A DNA stretch of 60,401 bases from Proteobacteria bacterium CAG:495 (GCA_000432275.1 HF995323.1:121957-182357); one strand, 5' to 3'. Shown: positions 34,984-44,654, counted from the first letter of the stretch. Translations and numbers: made by a program. Notes: generated by a model from the letters alone, not told the origin.

Positions 34984-35748
34984 TTAGTAGGAGATATAAA
35001 CCTCAGCTCGTCTGTTCAAACGCTCGCCTTCCGGCATAACTTCCAAATAAGCGGGAGCCGTGTCGGAAAGTGCTTCAACCGTAATTCTCGAAGCCGGCAG
35101 CCCTGCCCGTCTCAATGCGGCCGCGACGCTCTCGGCCCGAGCCAGCGAAACCCTGAAGTTTGCCATTTTATGGCTGACCACATCAGTATTGCGGGTTCTG
35201 CTCGAAGCATAACCGTACACGGTAACCGTAGCGTTGTTAGCCTTGGCTTCTTTAACGATTTTACGAATATTGCCGTTATACTCGCTGTCCAAAACCGAAC
35301 TTCCGTCGGCAAAATAAAACGTATCCAAACGATAGCTGACGCTGGGAGCGCTGCTTTCCGTCAGGATGCTCATATCGGAAACGGAAACTGCGGGAGTTTC
35401 GGCAGCTTTCGCCGTCTTGCCGCTTTCCTGCTTCGGAGCAGTTTTTTCTTCGCTCAAAACCGGTTTGGTTTCAACGGCGGCAACGCTCTCGTCTTTTTCA
35501 ATAATCTGCTCTACACTGTCATTAGCCGGAGTTTCTGACTCTTCTTCGCCTTCGTAAGCCCTGTTCGCTTCGTCGGCTTTAAGGCTGTTTCCTTCTTTAG
35601 GCAGGGTTCTGACCACACGGCCGCCTTCGCCGACCGTAATTTCCTCTTCGTCCTCAATCTCCGGAAAAACGGCATTTGCACAGGCATTCAGAAGCAGAAC
35701 CGCACTGCAGATTCCGCACAAAACACTTACTTTCTTAAGCAAAAACAT
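34984..35748 (-). CDS. OmpA-family lipoprotein (peptidoglycan-binding)
   Basis: This 254-residue protein has a lipoprotein signal (LLLNAC; Cys23) and an acidic Glu/Ala/Pro-rich linker (about 30-130) that probably spans the periplasm. The C-terminal OmpA domain (about 140-254) contains YFADGSSVLDSEY, VYGYASSRTRN, ARAESVAAALRRAGLPASRI and the closing RLNRRAEVYI. Such domains bind diaminopimelate in peptidoglycan and tether the outer membrane. It resembles Pal in design but is not in a tol-pal cluster here. It is followed by a terminator and then recJ. Confidence 0.9.
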   Translation of the reverse strand: MFLLKKVSVLCGICSAVLLLNACANAVFPEIEDEEEITVGEGGRVVRTLPKEGNSLKADEANRAYEGEEESETPANDSVEQIIEKDESVAAVETKPVLSEEKTAPKQESGKTAKAAETPAVSVSDMSILTESSAPSVSYRLDTFYFADGSSVLDSEYNGNIRKIVKEAKANNATVTVYGYASSRTRNTDVVSHKMANFRVSLARAESVAAALRRAGLPASRITVEALSDTAPAYLEVMPEGERLNRRAEVYISY

Positions 35749-35933
35749 CGACTATTCCCTATAAAACTAGTAATTCTTTTGCTTGAAGATATTATATTTA
35801 TCCCTATAACACAAGAGCAAAAACAGACTTTTAAGCAAATTAATTATGGTTGATTATTTATGAATATTTATTTGTAATTATCCGCACATATATTATAATG
35901 CAGATAGTTTTTACAATTTCTGAGGAAAAAGCA

Positions 35934-36500
35934 ATGTCTGTACCCGCAGTAAATTCAGCTCTGGATGTCGCCAATTGGTTTTTCAAACAGGCTGAACGGG
36001 AAGAAATTTACCTCGAAAACGAAAAAGTCCAGCACTTGCTGTTTCTGGCACAGGTTCACTACGCTTTGCTCAATAACAAAGACTACCTGAGCCCGAGCCT
36101 GTTCATCTGCGACGACAACGGTTTTACCGAGCCCAATCTGGCCAAAACCCTCTCCTTCGGACGGCCGTTGATGAACCGTCCGGATTTTCCGACCCAGTTA
36201 AACAGCTTTTTGACTCTGATTTGGAAAAAATATTCGCCGTTAAGCATCCGGGATCTTTCTTCTTTCATCAAGAACTCCCCGACTTACCTTGACAACTACC
36301 GGATGGGGCAAAAAAACATTGTCGACGTGACATCCGATTCCGCCCAGTTCAAAAACCACCTGACCCCGGCCAAATTCAGCCAGGCAGAAGACGGTCCCCT
36401 CAAAAAAGTTCTGATTTCACAAAACGGTCCTGTCGTCGTATCCAAATGGCAGCCCCGTAAACTTAACTCCCATAAACCTAAGGAGAATTTTAATGTTTAA
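35934..36500 (+). CDS. Panacea-domain (DUF4065/SocA-like) protein
   Basis: I chose the ATG at 35934 because TGAGGA lies about 8 bases upstream; the frame extends to 35850 but the added segment is AT-rich and lacks a ribosome site. The 188-residue protein begins with VNSALDVANWFFKQAEREE and EKVQHLLFLAQVHYALLNN, which match the Panacea helical domain of SocA-type antitoxins and phage GepA. SocA is a proteolytic adaptor/antitoxin. No toxin gene is adjacent; instead the downstream neighbour, overlapping by 8 bases, encodes a DUF192 lipoprotein. The last 35 residues (KVLISQNGPVVVSKWQPRK) extend past the domain. Function here is uncertain. Confidence 0.65.
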   Translation: MSVPAVNSALDVANWFFKQAEREEIYLENEKVQHLLFLAQVHYALLNNKDYLSPSLFICDDNGFTEPNLAKTLSFGRPLMNRPDFPTQLNSFLTLIWKKYSPLSIRDLSSFIKNSPTYLDNYRMGQKNIVDVTSDSAQFKNHLTPAKFSQAEDGPLKKVLISQNGPVVVSKWQPRKLNSHKPKENFNV

Positions 36501-37239
36501 ATACGCAAAATTATTTTTAGCCGTACTGCTGCTGGTCGGCTGTACCAAAGAACCCGAACCTCGTCCGACAACGCCGCTGATTGTCAAAACCGGCACCGGC
36601 GACGTCCGTTTTTCCGTTGAGGTGGCCAAAACCCCCGAAGAACTGAAAACCGGCTTGATGCATCGCTCAACTCTGGCTTTCAACAGCGGTATGATTTTCA
36701 ATATCTACCCCGTTCGTCCGACCGCCATGTGGATGAAAGACACCAAAATCTCTTTGGATATGCTTTTTGTCGGCCCGGACGGTTCAATCATCAAAATCGT
36801 CGAAGCGACAAAACCGATGTCGGAAAACCTGATTATCTCCGAAGAACCGGTACGCGCCGTCATTGAACTCAATGCCGGTCAGGTCAAACGCCACAACATC
36901 AAAATCGGCGACAAGGTCAACCATATGCTCATAAATAATCTGCAGGACATCAAAACCCCCGGACCGGAAGCCCAGAACACACCGGCTGCAAATGCAGCGC
37001 CGGCAGCGCCCAAAGCAGACATTCCGGTTCCCGAACTGCCGGCAGAACCCAAAGCGGCAGCAGCTGCTACCCCGGATTTGGACAATTCGGATATTACCGC
37101 CAATGAATTGGAAAACCTGATTAACCCTCAGGCCAAAGTTGCTCCGGCAGCACCTAAAGCAGAAGACGGCGCGGCTCCCCAAGCAGCAGAAACACCTGCG
37201 GCTCCGGCCCCCAAACTTCCTGTCCCGGCACCGATGTAA
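36493..37239 (+). CDS. DUF192 lipoprotein with Pro/Ala-rich tail
   Basis: This 248-residue protein has a lipoprotein signal (FLAVLLLVGC, Cys16) and a DUF192 domain (about 30-150), recognised by VEVAKTPEELKTGLMHRSTL, GMIFNIYP and PTAMWMKDTKISLDMLFV. The remaining about 95 residues are rich in Pro and Ala (PAAPKADIPVPELPAEP, AAPAPKLPVPAPM) and likely extended in the periplasm. DUF192 function is not firmly established. The Pro/Ala tail is longer than in ordinary members. A strong terminator follows. Confidence 0.85.
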   Translation: MFKYAKLFLAVLLLVGCTKEPEPRPTTPLIVKTGTGDVRFSVEVAKTPEELKTGLMHRSTLAFNSGMIFNIYPVRPTAMWMKDTKISLDMLFVGPDGSIIKIVEATKPMSENLIISEEPVRAVIELNAGQVKRHNIKIGDKVNHMLINNLQDIKTPGPEAQNTPAANAAPAAPKADIPVPELPAEPKAAAAATPDLDNSDITANELENLINPQAKVAPAAPKAEDGAAPQAAETPAAPAPKLPVPAPM

Positions 37240-37255
37240 TCCGTATGTTCAAAAT

Positions 37256-37283
37256 AAAAAGCCCCTCAAACGAGGGGCTTTTT
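37256..37283. terminator. Bidirectional rho-independent terminator
   Basis: AAAAAGCCCCTC and GAGGGGCTTTTT form a perfect stem with an AAAC loop between the converging DUF192 and nucleoside hydrolase genes. Confidence 0.92.
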
Positions 37284-37319
37284 ATTTAATTGTCTCAAAC
37301 TGTCGCAAAGCGGAAAAAA

Positions 37320-38399
37320 TTATAAACTAACCCGAAAGGGCGTCAGCTTTTCAACAATCAAATCGCTCAAAGCCTGTTTCAGCCCCTCAGGATCCGACAA
37401 TTCAGCCTCATAAATCATATATTTTTCACTTGTTCGCCGAAACCTGCCGTACTGTCGGAATAATGCATCAGCCGCCCCCATTACCGTGACCACGTCATAA
37501 AGGTTGAAGTAACGGATTTTAGGCCAAATTTCTTCAAAACTCTCACGGCCGCTTATAACCCTGCTGGAAATCTTGTAATCCTTTCCCATAAACACCTTGG
37601 CAAAACGGCGAATGTCAAAATGCGAATAGTCTCCGCGGCGAATTGCATTCCACAGATTCTCCAGGCAAAGCTTATTGGCTGCCGCTATCAGCTTGGCAAG
37701 AGGCGATGACAGCTTTTCAAGACGGTCATAAAATTCCCGCCCCAGCTGCATCTGATAAATCACGTCTTTAGGTACAAACATCAACCGTACCCCTTTTTCC
37801 TGCGCCACCCGATAAAGTTCTTCGGCTCCCTGCATACAAACCACATTGTTATAAGAACTGCTGTCGGGAACGGCCGGATTTTCATCGTTTTCCCGCGGAG
37901 CATACGCCCCCATAACGATAATTCGGGCAAATTTTTTCAGATTTTTAGCGCCGGCTTCCCGCAAATAGGCGGCAACGTCAGACATCTGGGCATTTGCCAC
38001 AATCGTCAGGCTTTTGTCTTCTGCCGCATTCACACAGGAATGAAACAGTCGCAACACATTGCGCTCCACAACCACACCCTTGCGTTCAACCGCCTCGCTC
38101 AAAGGATGGCTGAGATAAAAATTGTCAGCGTCGCCGTTGCGCCTCGGATAGTCAGCCCCGACCGCCACCTTCAAAAACGGATACCCCAGTTCAATAAAAC
38201 ATCCTTTGCTGAACATGGCCCGGCGCAAACGCGTCATCATTTCTCCGCCGGTGGCGACTACCCCGCCGAGTTTAAAATAACCTTTGTCAGCCAGAACTGC
38301 GGCCATAACAAAACTGACCAAATCGTCAACATCCGAATTTGGATCGCTGATTAAGATAAGTTCCGGTGTAACGGGAGCTTTTTGTTTCTTTTTGCCCAT
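37320..38399 (-). CDS. Nucleoside hydrolase-like protein
   Basis: This 359-residue protein has an aspartate cluster near the N-terminus, ISDPNSDVDDLVSF (about 17-30), matching the Ca2+-binding DxDxxxDD of inosine-uridine nucleoside hydrolases. A GGVVATGGE strand and a later IIVMGAYAP (about 153-161) fit the same fold. These enzymes split nucleosides into base and ribose. The cluster begins D-P-N-S-D instead of D-x-D, so catalytic competence is not certain; the C-terminal third (VMGKDY to the end) is less conserved. It stands alone between terminators. Confidence 0.75.
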   Translation of the reverse strand: MGKKKQKAPVTPELILISDPNSDVDDLVSFVMAAVLADKGYFKLGGVVATGGEMMTRLRRAMFSKGCFIELGYPFLKVAVGADYPRRNGDADNFYLSHPLSEAVERKGVVVERNVLRLFHSCVNAAEDKSLTIVANAQMSDVAAYLREAGAKNLKKFARIIVMGAYAPRENDENPAVPDSSSYNNVVCMQGAEELYRVAQEKGVRLMFVPKDVIYQMQLGREFYDRLEKLSSPLAKLIAAANKLCLENLWNAIRRGDYSHFDIRRFAKVFMGKDYKISSRVISGRESFEEIWPKIRYFNLYDVVTVMGAADALFRQYGRFRRTSEKYMIYEAELSDPEGLKQALSDLIVEKLTPFRVSL

Positions 38400-38470
38400 T
38401 TGCTATTTCAAGACTTTCTGCAACTTAATTCTAAAGATGGCCTAATGCCGCGGCTGAAATTCTCTGACGG

Positions 38471-38511
38471 CAGTAAAAGCTTTTCGGCCAACACTGGCTC
38501 CAAAGCTTTTA
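38471..38511. repeat. Inverted repeat downstream of gatB
   Basis: GTAAAAGCTTT and AAAGCTTTTAC (11 bp) flank a short GC-richer loop. No T-run follows on either side, so it is more likely an mRNA 3' structure or a repeat-type element than a classical terminator. Confidence 0.5.
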
Positions 38512-38539
38512 CGCCGCATAAAACAGCCACAAACACACG

Positions 38540-39997
38540 CTAGGCGAGTTTTTTCTTCAACAGTTCGTTGACGACGCCCGGATTAGCCTTTCCGCCGGAA
38601 GCTTTCATTACCTGCCCGACAAACCACCCCATCAGAGCAACTTTGCCGGCGCGGTAAGCTGCCGTATTGTCAGGATTAGCCGCAATCACGCTGTCAATTA
38701 CAGCTTCAATGGCAGCGGTATCGGTAACCTGCTTCAGCCCCTTTTCCTCAACGATTTTCTCAGGATTTTCCCCGGTTTCCGCCATAATTGCAAAAACGTC
38801 TTTTGCCGTTTTGCCGTTAATTACGTTTGAAGTGACCAGTTCTACCAGTTTACCCAGATTTTCGGCGCTGACCGGACTTTCTTCCAACGGAATTTTCTTT
38901 TCGTTCAGCATTGCGAAAAAGTCACCCATCATCCAGTTGGCTACTTTCTTGGCATCATGCCCCTTAGCCGCCTTTTCAAAAAATTCGGCAACTTCGCGGT
39001 TTTCGCACAAAACGCCGGCATCATAGGCCGTCAGCCCGAGGTCTTTGACAAAGCGTGCTTTTTTGGCATCGGGAAGCTCAACCAAATCCGCCTTTACTTC
39101 ATCGATAAACGCATCACTCAACACCAACGGCAATAAATCCGGCTCCGGAAAATAACGGTAATCGTGAGCAAATTCCTTTTTGCGCATAACCTTGCTGGTA
39201 CCCGTCGAAGGATCAAACTGCCGGGTTTCCTGGGCTATATCGCCTCCGGCCTCATAAACCTCAACATGGCGTTTCGCCTCGGATTCAATCGCCTGCATCA
39301 CAAATTTTACCGAATTCACATTTTTCATTTCACAACGGGTACGATACCCCTCTTCACCGGCCTTGCGAACCGAAACATTAACGTCACAGCGCATAGAACC
39401 CTCATCCATATTTCCGTCACAGGTCCCCAGATAACGAACGATTGAACGCAGCTTGCGCAAAAACGCCCCGGCTTCTTCCGGCGAACGAAAATCCGGTTTG
39501 GTGACGATTTCCATCAGCCCCACGCCGGCTCTGTTCAAATCGATAAAACTCTTGTCCGGAGAAATGTCATGAATGGATTTTCCGGCATCCTGTTCAATAT
39601 GCAGCCGCTCAATCCCGATGTCTTTGGTTGTTCCGTCACTCAAATCGACCGTTACATGTCCTTCTCCCACAATAGGATATTTAAACTGGCTGATTTGATA
39701 CCCCTGCGGTAAATCGGCGTAAAAGTAGTTTTTGCGCGCAAACTCCGAATATTTGTTGATTTTTGCATTCAAGCCGAAACCGGTCTTAACCGCCTGACGA
39801 ACGCACATTTCGTTTAAAGTGGGCAGCATACCGGGCATACCGGCATCCACGAAAGACACATTTTCATTAGGATCAGAACCATAGTGTGTCGACGCCCCCG
39901 AAAACATTTTGGACTTGGAAATAATCTGGCAATGAATTTCCAAACCGCAGATAACTTCCCATTTGCCGCTTTTGCCTTCAATAATCATCCCCGTCAT
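38540..39997 (-). CDS. gatB: Aspartyl/glutamyl-tRNA amidotransferase subunit B
   Basis: This 485-residue protein is a full-length GatB, the kinase subunit that phosphorylates mischarged Glu-tRNAGln or Asp-tRNAAsn and receives ammonia from GatA. It shows WEVICGLEIHCQ (about 13-24), the DAGMPGMLPTLNE segment (about 51-63), YFYADLPQGYQISQF (about 91-105), the NRAGVGLMEIVT strand and a C-terminal YqeY-like tail domain that ends in KANPGVVNELLKKKLA. gatA lies directly upstream with a TAATG junction (stop and start share one base). Confidence 0.97.
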   Translation of the reverse strand: MTGMIIEGKSGKWEVICGLEIHCQIISKSKMFSGASTHYGSDPNENVSFVDAGMPGMLPTLNEMCVRQAVKTGFGLNAKINKYSEFARKNYFYADLPQGYQISQFKYPIVGEGHVTVDLSDGTTKDIGIERLHIEQDAGKSIHDISPDKSFIDLNRAGVGLMEIVTKPDFRSPEEAGAFLRKLRSIVRYLGTCDGNMDEGSMRCDVNVSVRKAGEEGYRTRCEMKNVNSVKFVMQAIESEAKRHVEVYEAGGDIAQETRQFDPSTGTSKVMRKKEFAHDYRYFPEPDLLPLVLSDAFIDEVKADLVELPDAKKARFVKDLGLTAYDAGVLCENREVAEFFEKAAKGHDAKKVANWMMGDFFAMLNEKKIPLEESPVSAENLGKLVELVTSNVINGKTAKDVFAIMAETGENPEKIVEEKGLKQVTDTAAIEAVIDSVIAANPDNTAAYRAGKVALMGWFVGQVMKASGGKANPGVVNELLKKKLA

Positions 39998-41457
39998 TAT
40001 TTCTGTCCTCTCTTAAAATCTGCATCCTTTTCCAGCGCGCTTGCGGTTTTAAATACGCTAGCCTCGTCAAAAGCCCGGCCGATAAGCTGCATACCCAGCG
40101 GCAGCCCGTCTTTCGACAGCCCGATAGGCAGGCTCATTGCCGGCAGGCCGGCGAGCGATACCGAAACCGTAAAAATATCGTTCAGCCACATTGTAATCGG
40201 ATTCTCCTGCATTGACTTGTCGCCAATCGGAAAAGCCGCCGTCGGCGCCGTCGGCGTCAAAATAACGTCGCATTTTTCAAAAGCCCTGACAAAATCGTCG
40301 CGAATTAAGCGGCGGACTTTCTGCGCTTTAAGATAATAAGCGTCGTAATACCCAGCCGAAAGGACATAAGTACCTATCATAATCCGGCGTTTGACTTCTT
40401 TGCCGAAACCTGCCGTACGCGAATTTATGTACATATCGTCCAAATGCTGCCCGTTGACCCGGTTGCCGTAACGCAAACCGTCATAACGCGCCAGGTTGGA
40501 CGATGCTTCTGCCGGAGCAATGATATAATACGTTGCCAATGCATATTTGGTATGCGGCAAAGAAATATCGACAATCTCCGCCCCCCGGGCTTTGAGCATT
40601 TCCGCAGCCTTGTTCCAATAGCCGAGGATTTCTTCATTCATCCCCTCAACCCGATACTCCTGCGGAATACCGATTTTCATTCCCTTGATGTCTTGCCCCA
40701 AAAACTTTTCAAAATCAGGAACCTCAACCTTGGCGGAAGTTGCATCCTTGGCATCATACCCCGCCATTGTTTTAAGCATAATTGCACAATCACGAACATC
40801 TTTGGCAATTGGTCCGGCCTGGTCCAATGACGATGCAAATGCAATAATCCCGTAACGGGAGCAGCGGCCATACGTCGGCTTTATGCCCGTCACACCGCAA
40901 AAAGCAGACGGTTGACGAATTGACCCGCCGGTATCGGTACCGGTTGCCGCGGCGCACATTTCGGCTGAAACAGCGGCTGCCGAACCTCCGGAAGAACCGC
41001 CGGCAACCAGGGGCGTATTCGCACTCCACGGATTGACGACCGGGCCGAAAGCTGACGTTTCATTACTGCCGCCCATTGCAAATTCGTCCAAGTTCAGCTT
41101 GCCCAAAAAAACGGAGCCGGCATTCAGCAGTTTTGCAGTCACGGTAGATTCATAAGGCGGAACAAAACCTTTTAAAATGTTGGAACAAGCGGTTGTCGGT
41201 ATGCCTTTGGTACAAAACAAGTCTTTAATTCCGAGCGGAATTCCCTCTAATTCTCCTGCTGTGCCATTGTCATATTTCATCTGACTGGCTTTGGCCTGTT
41301 CCAAAGCTTTTTCCGGTTCTTCACAGACATAAGCGTTATAATTGCGGCCGGCATCCATCTTTTTAATATAAGCCTCCGTCAGTTCCGGCGCCGTAAATTC
41401 TTTCTTGCGCAATCCCTCGCGCGTTTCCGCTATGGTTAATTTAGTTAAATCTGTCAT
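39997..41457 (-). CDS. gatA: Aspartyl/glutamyl-tRNA amidotransferase subunit A
   Basis: This 486-residue amidase releases ammonia from glutamine for transamidation. It has the amidase signature: GIKDLFCTKG with the catalytic Lys (about 77-86), LVAGGSSGGSAAAVSA with the cis-Ser (about 150-165) and TGTDTGGSIRQPSAF with the nucleophilic Ser (about 172-186). Length and motifs are normal. It lies 146 bases downstream of gatC and directly upstream of gatB, giving the order gatC-gatA-gatB. Confidence 0.97.
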   Translation of the reverse strand: MTDLTKLTIAETREGLRKKEFTAPELTEAYIKKMDAGRNYNAYVCEEPEKALEQAKASQMKYDNGTAGELEGIPLGIKDLFCTKGIPTTACSNILKGFVPPYESTVTAKLLNAGSVFLGKLNLDEFAMGGSNETSAFGPVVNPWSANTPLVAGGSSGGSAAAVSAEMCAAATGTDTGGSIRQPSAFCGVTGIKPTYGRCSRYGIIAFASSLDQAGPIAKDVRDCAIMLKTMAGYDAKDATSAKVEVPDFEKFLGQDIKGMKIGIPQEYRVEGMNEEILGYWNKAAEMLKARGAEIVDISLPHTKYALATYYIIAPAEASSNLARYDGLRYGNRVNGQHLDDMYINSRTAGFGKEVKRRIMIGTYVLSAGYYDAYYLKAQKVRRLIRDDFVRAFEKCDVILTPTAPTAAFPIGDKSMQENPITMWLNDIFTVSVSLAGLPAMSLPIGLSKDGLPLGMQLIGRAFDEASVFKTASALEKDADFKRGQK

Positions 41458-41603
41458 TTTTTTCTCTCTCTTTTTTTAAACTTCTCAGGCTCACCCCAAT
41501 AACTCGGATGCTGTGCGGATAATAAGAAGTAACAAAACGTACAAAGAAATACGTAAGGACGCTTTCCTCCCGCAATTTCCGTATCAGGCACCAACCAAAA
41601 GGG

Positions 41604-41891
41604 TTATTCAACAACTTTAGGCACTGCAAAATACCCGTATTCTTTCATCGGCGCATTGGCCAGCACGGCGTCGGCCTGATTGCCTTCGGTAACTTCGTCG
41701 GCACGCAGGGTCAAATTGTTTTCATTGACGGATATCAGCGGTTCAACCTCATCGGTATTCACCTCTTTGAGCTGTTCAACCCATTGCAAAATTTTGTTAA
41801 ATTCTTTTTCCGTCGCTTCTATTTTGTCGTCATCCACGCGCAACCGGGACAAAAATGCTATCCTTCTTACAATTTCCTTATCAATCGCCAT
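41604..41891 (-). CDS. gatC: Aspartyl/glutamyl-tRNA amidotransferase subunit C
   Basis: This 95-residue protein is the small GatC subunit that clasps GatA and GatB. It shows VRRIAFLSRLRVDDDKIEA (about 8-26), FNKILQWVEQLKEVNTDEVEPL (about 32-53) and the C-terminal FAVPKVVE. It follows sppA by 12 bases and heads gatCAB on the minus strand. Confidence 0.95.
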   Translation of the reverse strand: MAIDKEIVRRIAFLSRLRVDDDKIEATEKEFNKILQWVEQLKEVNTDEVEPLISVNENNLTLRADEVTEGNQADAVLANAPMKEYGYFAVPKVVE

Positions 41892-41903
41892 TGTCTTTTT
41901 CCT

Positions 41904-43718
41904 TTAGTATTTCATTACAAACGGCAGTAACACTGCATCATATTGCATTCTTTTTAGCACAGTTAAACTTTCAATATCAAGCCCTAAATCGGCCTTAACC
42001 TTTTTAGCGGCTACCATTGGTGCCGTACCGAGGACTTCGCTGATTTTTTCCTGCAAAGTCTTCTGTTTCGGATAATACGCAATGGTAAATTTGTCTTCCG
42101 GTTTGATGCCCGCCAGTTCTTTGGCTATACCCAAAGCCTTGTTAAAGCCGCCGATGTCGTCAATCAAACCGTTTTTCAATGCCCCCGAGCCGGTCCAAAT
42201 TCGCCCTCTTGCCAGTTCGTCCATTTTTGCCGCATCAATTTTCCGGGCTTGCGAAACTTTTAAAGTAAAATCTTCATATATGTTATCTAATGATTTGTTA
42301 AATATGTCTTTTTCGCTTTCAGAAAAACCCGTATTCATACTCAATATTCCGGCGTTGCTGCCAAAACGCAAAGCCTCCCAATTGATGTCAAGCTTTTGCC
42401 ACAAACCGTTCAAAACCATTTTTCCGCCCAACACGCCTATTGATCCCGTAATCGTAGAAGGTTCGGCAATGATTTTATCTCCCGGCAATGCAATAAAATA
42501 TCCTCCTGATGCAGCATAATTGCCCATCGAAACAACAACCGGCATTTGGCGTTCTTTCTTCAATTTGTTTAAGGCATACCAGATTTCGTTAGAGGCGGCA
42601 TAACTTCCGCCCGGAGAATTTACCCGCAGCAGCAAAGCTTTGACGTTTTTATCCCGCGCAATCTCGTTTAACTGCTCCGTTACCGTCGCAGCGCCCACGG
42701 TAGCCTCGCCCTGCAAAGGATTGTCAATGCTTTTTCCTTCATTGATAACGCCGTCTGCAACCAAAACGGCAACTTTCGGAAGCCCTTTGCGGCCGTCACG
42801 AATAACCGAAGCATAGTCGCTTATCTCCACAACCTCTCCCGAAACAGTCTTTTGAATTTCGTCAAACAGCTCCGGCTCATATCCTATCCGGTCAATCAAT
42901 TTGGCCTCCAAAGCCTCGGCCGCAAACAACGGTGCCCGGTTTATCAGCCGGTTGACGTCTTCCTCGCTTAAACCGCGGGCCGCACTGATGTCGCTGACCG
43001 TTTGAACCAAAATCGTTCCGCCCAAACGAAGCATCTCCTGTCGAAACGGCTCAGACATCCGCTCGTCCAAAACGGAAGCCATTGCGTTCTTATATTCATG
43101 TCGGGCGTAAAATTCCGGCTTAATTCCGACTTTATCCAGCAACTTCCGGAAAAAAGGAACCTCCATGGCAATTCCGGTCAATCCAAGGTCCGTGTTGGGC
43201 TGCATCCAGATTTCGTCAAAGGCTGAAGCCAGATAATACTCGGAAGTACCGCCGCCGAAACTGCCAAATCCGGCGGAAAAGATATAGGCTTTTTTGCCTT
43301 TGGAACGAAAAGTCGCCACCGCCTGCCGCAATTCCTGAATTTGAGCCAACCCAAGCGGAGAATTGCCCACTCTGCCGACCAAAACCTTAACCCGGTCGTC
43401 AATTGCCGCTAAATTGATGGCCTTGACCAAATCGTAAAACGACAACGGAGACACCTCGCTGATTTCCGTCAGCAGATTATCGCTGCGCACCTCCCGGTAA
43501 GCCTCGTCAAAATTGATTTTAAGCACTGTTTGCCGGGGAATTGTCGTCGCCCGTCCCGGCTCCTGCCGCAACAGTCCCAAAATAACCAGCAACAGCAAAA
43601 TAAACAGTATGCCGAAAATTGCGAATGCATAAACCAGTGATTTGATTAAAATTCTCACGGCCAGCTTTTTCTTTCTTTTTGCAGTATCCTTAGGAAAAGG
43701 CGTAAGCTTCTCAGACAT
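41904..43718 (-). CDS. sppA: Signal peptide peptidase SppA (67K type)
   Basis: This 604-residue protein has one N-terminal membrane helix (VYAFAIFGILFILLLLVILG, about 31-50) and tandem SppA domains. The catalytic lysine is in ARHEYKNAMASVL (N-terminal half, about 205-217) and the nucleophilic serine in NYAASGGYFIALPGD (C-terminal half, about 396-410), the arrangement of the long E. coli-type enzyme. SppA degrades signal peptides left in the membrane and acts in envelope quality control. gatC follows 12 bases later and is probably cotranscribed. Confidence 0.95.
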   Translation of the reverse strand: MSEKLTPFPKDTAKRKKKLAVRILIKSLVYAFAIFGILFILLLLVILGLLRQEPGRATTIPRQTVLKINFDEAYREVRSDNLLTEISEVSPLSFYDLVKAINLAAIDDRVKVLVGRVGNSPLGLAQIQELRQAVATFRSKGKKAYIFSAGFGSFGGGTSEYYLASAFDEIWMQPNTDLGLTGIAMEVPFFRKLLDKVGIKPEFYARHEYKNAMASVLDERMSEPFRQEMLRLGGTILVQTVSDISAARGLSEEDVNRLINRAPLFAAEALEAKLIDRIGYEPELFDEIQKTVSGEVVEISDYASVIRDGRKGLPKVAVLVADGVINEGKSIDNPLQGEATVGAATVTEQLNEIARDKNVKALLLRVNSPGGSYAASNEIWYALNKLKKERQMPVVVSMGNYAASGGYFIALPGDKIIAEPSTITGSIGVLGGKMVLNGLWQKLDINWEALRFGSNAGILSMNTGFSESEKDIFNKSLDNIYEDFTLKVSQARKIDAAKMDELARGRIWTGSGALKNGLIDDIGGFNKALGIAKELAGIKPEDKFTIAYYPKQKTLQEKISEVLGTAPMVAAKKVKADLGLDIESLTVLKRMQYDAVLLPFVMKY

Positions 43719-43731
43719 GTTTCACCCGGTA

Positions 43732-43763
43732 AAAAAATAAAGACCATTAAACAATGGTCTTTA
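43732..43763 (-). terminator. Terminator of fabI
   Basis: AAAGACCATT / AATGGTCTTT with an AAAC loop; the minus-strand exit is T-rich (ATTTTTTTA). It separates fabI from sppA. Confidence 0.8.
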
Positions 43764-43826
43764 TTCTAAACTTTTTCAGTTTTTTAACAACTTTTAATTC
43801 GGTTTTTCACCAAATTTCTGTTGATT

Positions 43827-44654
43827 TTACTCACTCAGCATTGCTGCTGTTTCGGCAGCGTTATCCAAGCACAACATACCCTGAATATGATAGCCGCAGT
43901 CCACGTGGATAACTTCTCCGGTAATGCCGGTGCCGCAGGGAGACAACAAAGCCATCGTGGTCATACCGACTTCCTCTTGGGTAACATTGCGGTGCAGCGG
44001 ACAGTTTAATTCGTTCCAGTGCAAGATTTTGCGGAAATCGCCGATGCCAGAAGCCGCAAGCGTCTTAATCGGACCGGCGGAAATAGCGTTAACCCGAACG
44101 CCCTGCTTGCCCATATCCATGGCGGCATAACGAACCGAAGCTTCCAAGGCGGCCTTGGCAACACCCATAATGTTGTAGTTTGGCAAAACCCGTTCGCTGC
44201 CCATATAGGTCAGAGTAACGATGGAACCGCCTTCGTTCATAATCGGAGAAGCATATTTGCAGGCTTCGATAAAAGAAAAGCAGGAAATTTCCATGGTCAT
44301 TTTGAAATTGTCGCGGGTCGTGTCGATTGTACGGCCTTTGAGCTGATTTTTGTCAGAAAAACCGATAGCGTGAACCAAAAAGTCGATTTTGCCCCACTTT
44401 TCGCCGAGTTCTTTGAAACAAGCTTCAACACTGGCAGAGTCCGAAACGTCGCACTTAATCAGCAGCGGCTCTTTGTCCAGTTGGGCGGCCAGAGGCTGAA
44501 CCCTTTTTTCCAGAGCCTCGTTCTGATAAGAAATCGCAATCTGAGCACCCTGAGCATTCAAAGCCTGAGCTATGCCCCAAGCGATTGATTTGTCATTTGC
44601 AAGGCCCATAATCAGACCTTTTTTTCCAGCCATCAAAGCTGCAGTTCCAGTCAT
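43827..44654 (-). CDS. fabI: Enoyl-[acyl-carrier-protein] reductase (NADH), FabI type
   Basis: This 275-residue short-chain dehydrogenase performs the last reduction of each fatty acid elongation cycle. It has the FabI-type cofactor start GLIMGLANDKSIAWGIA (about 13-29), the FLVHAIGFSDKNQL loop (about 93-106), and the catalytic Tyr-x6-Lys in PNYNIMGVAKAALE (about 158-171). The end carries VTQEEVG and GEVIHVDCGYH. It is monocistronic with its own terminator, and divergent from the yihY-like gene. Confidence 0.96.
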   Translation of the reverse strand: MTGTAALMAGKKGLIMGLANDKSIAWGIAQALNAQGAQIAISYQNEALEKRVQPLAAQLDKEPLLIKCDVSDSASVEACFKELGEKWGKIDFLVHAIGFSDKNQLKGRTIDTTRDNFKMTMEISCFSFIEACKYASPIMNEGGSIVTLTYMGSERVLPNYNIMGVAKAALEASVRYAAMDMGKQGVRVNAISAGPIKTLAASGIGDFRKILHWNELNCPLHRNVTQEEVGMTTMALLSPCGTGITGEVIHVDCGYHIQGMLCLDNAAETAAMLSE

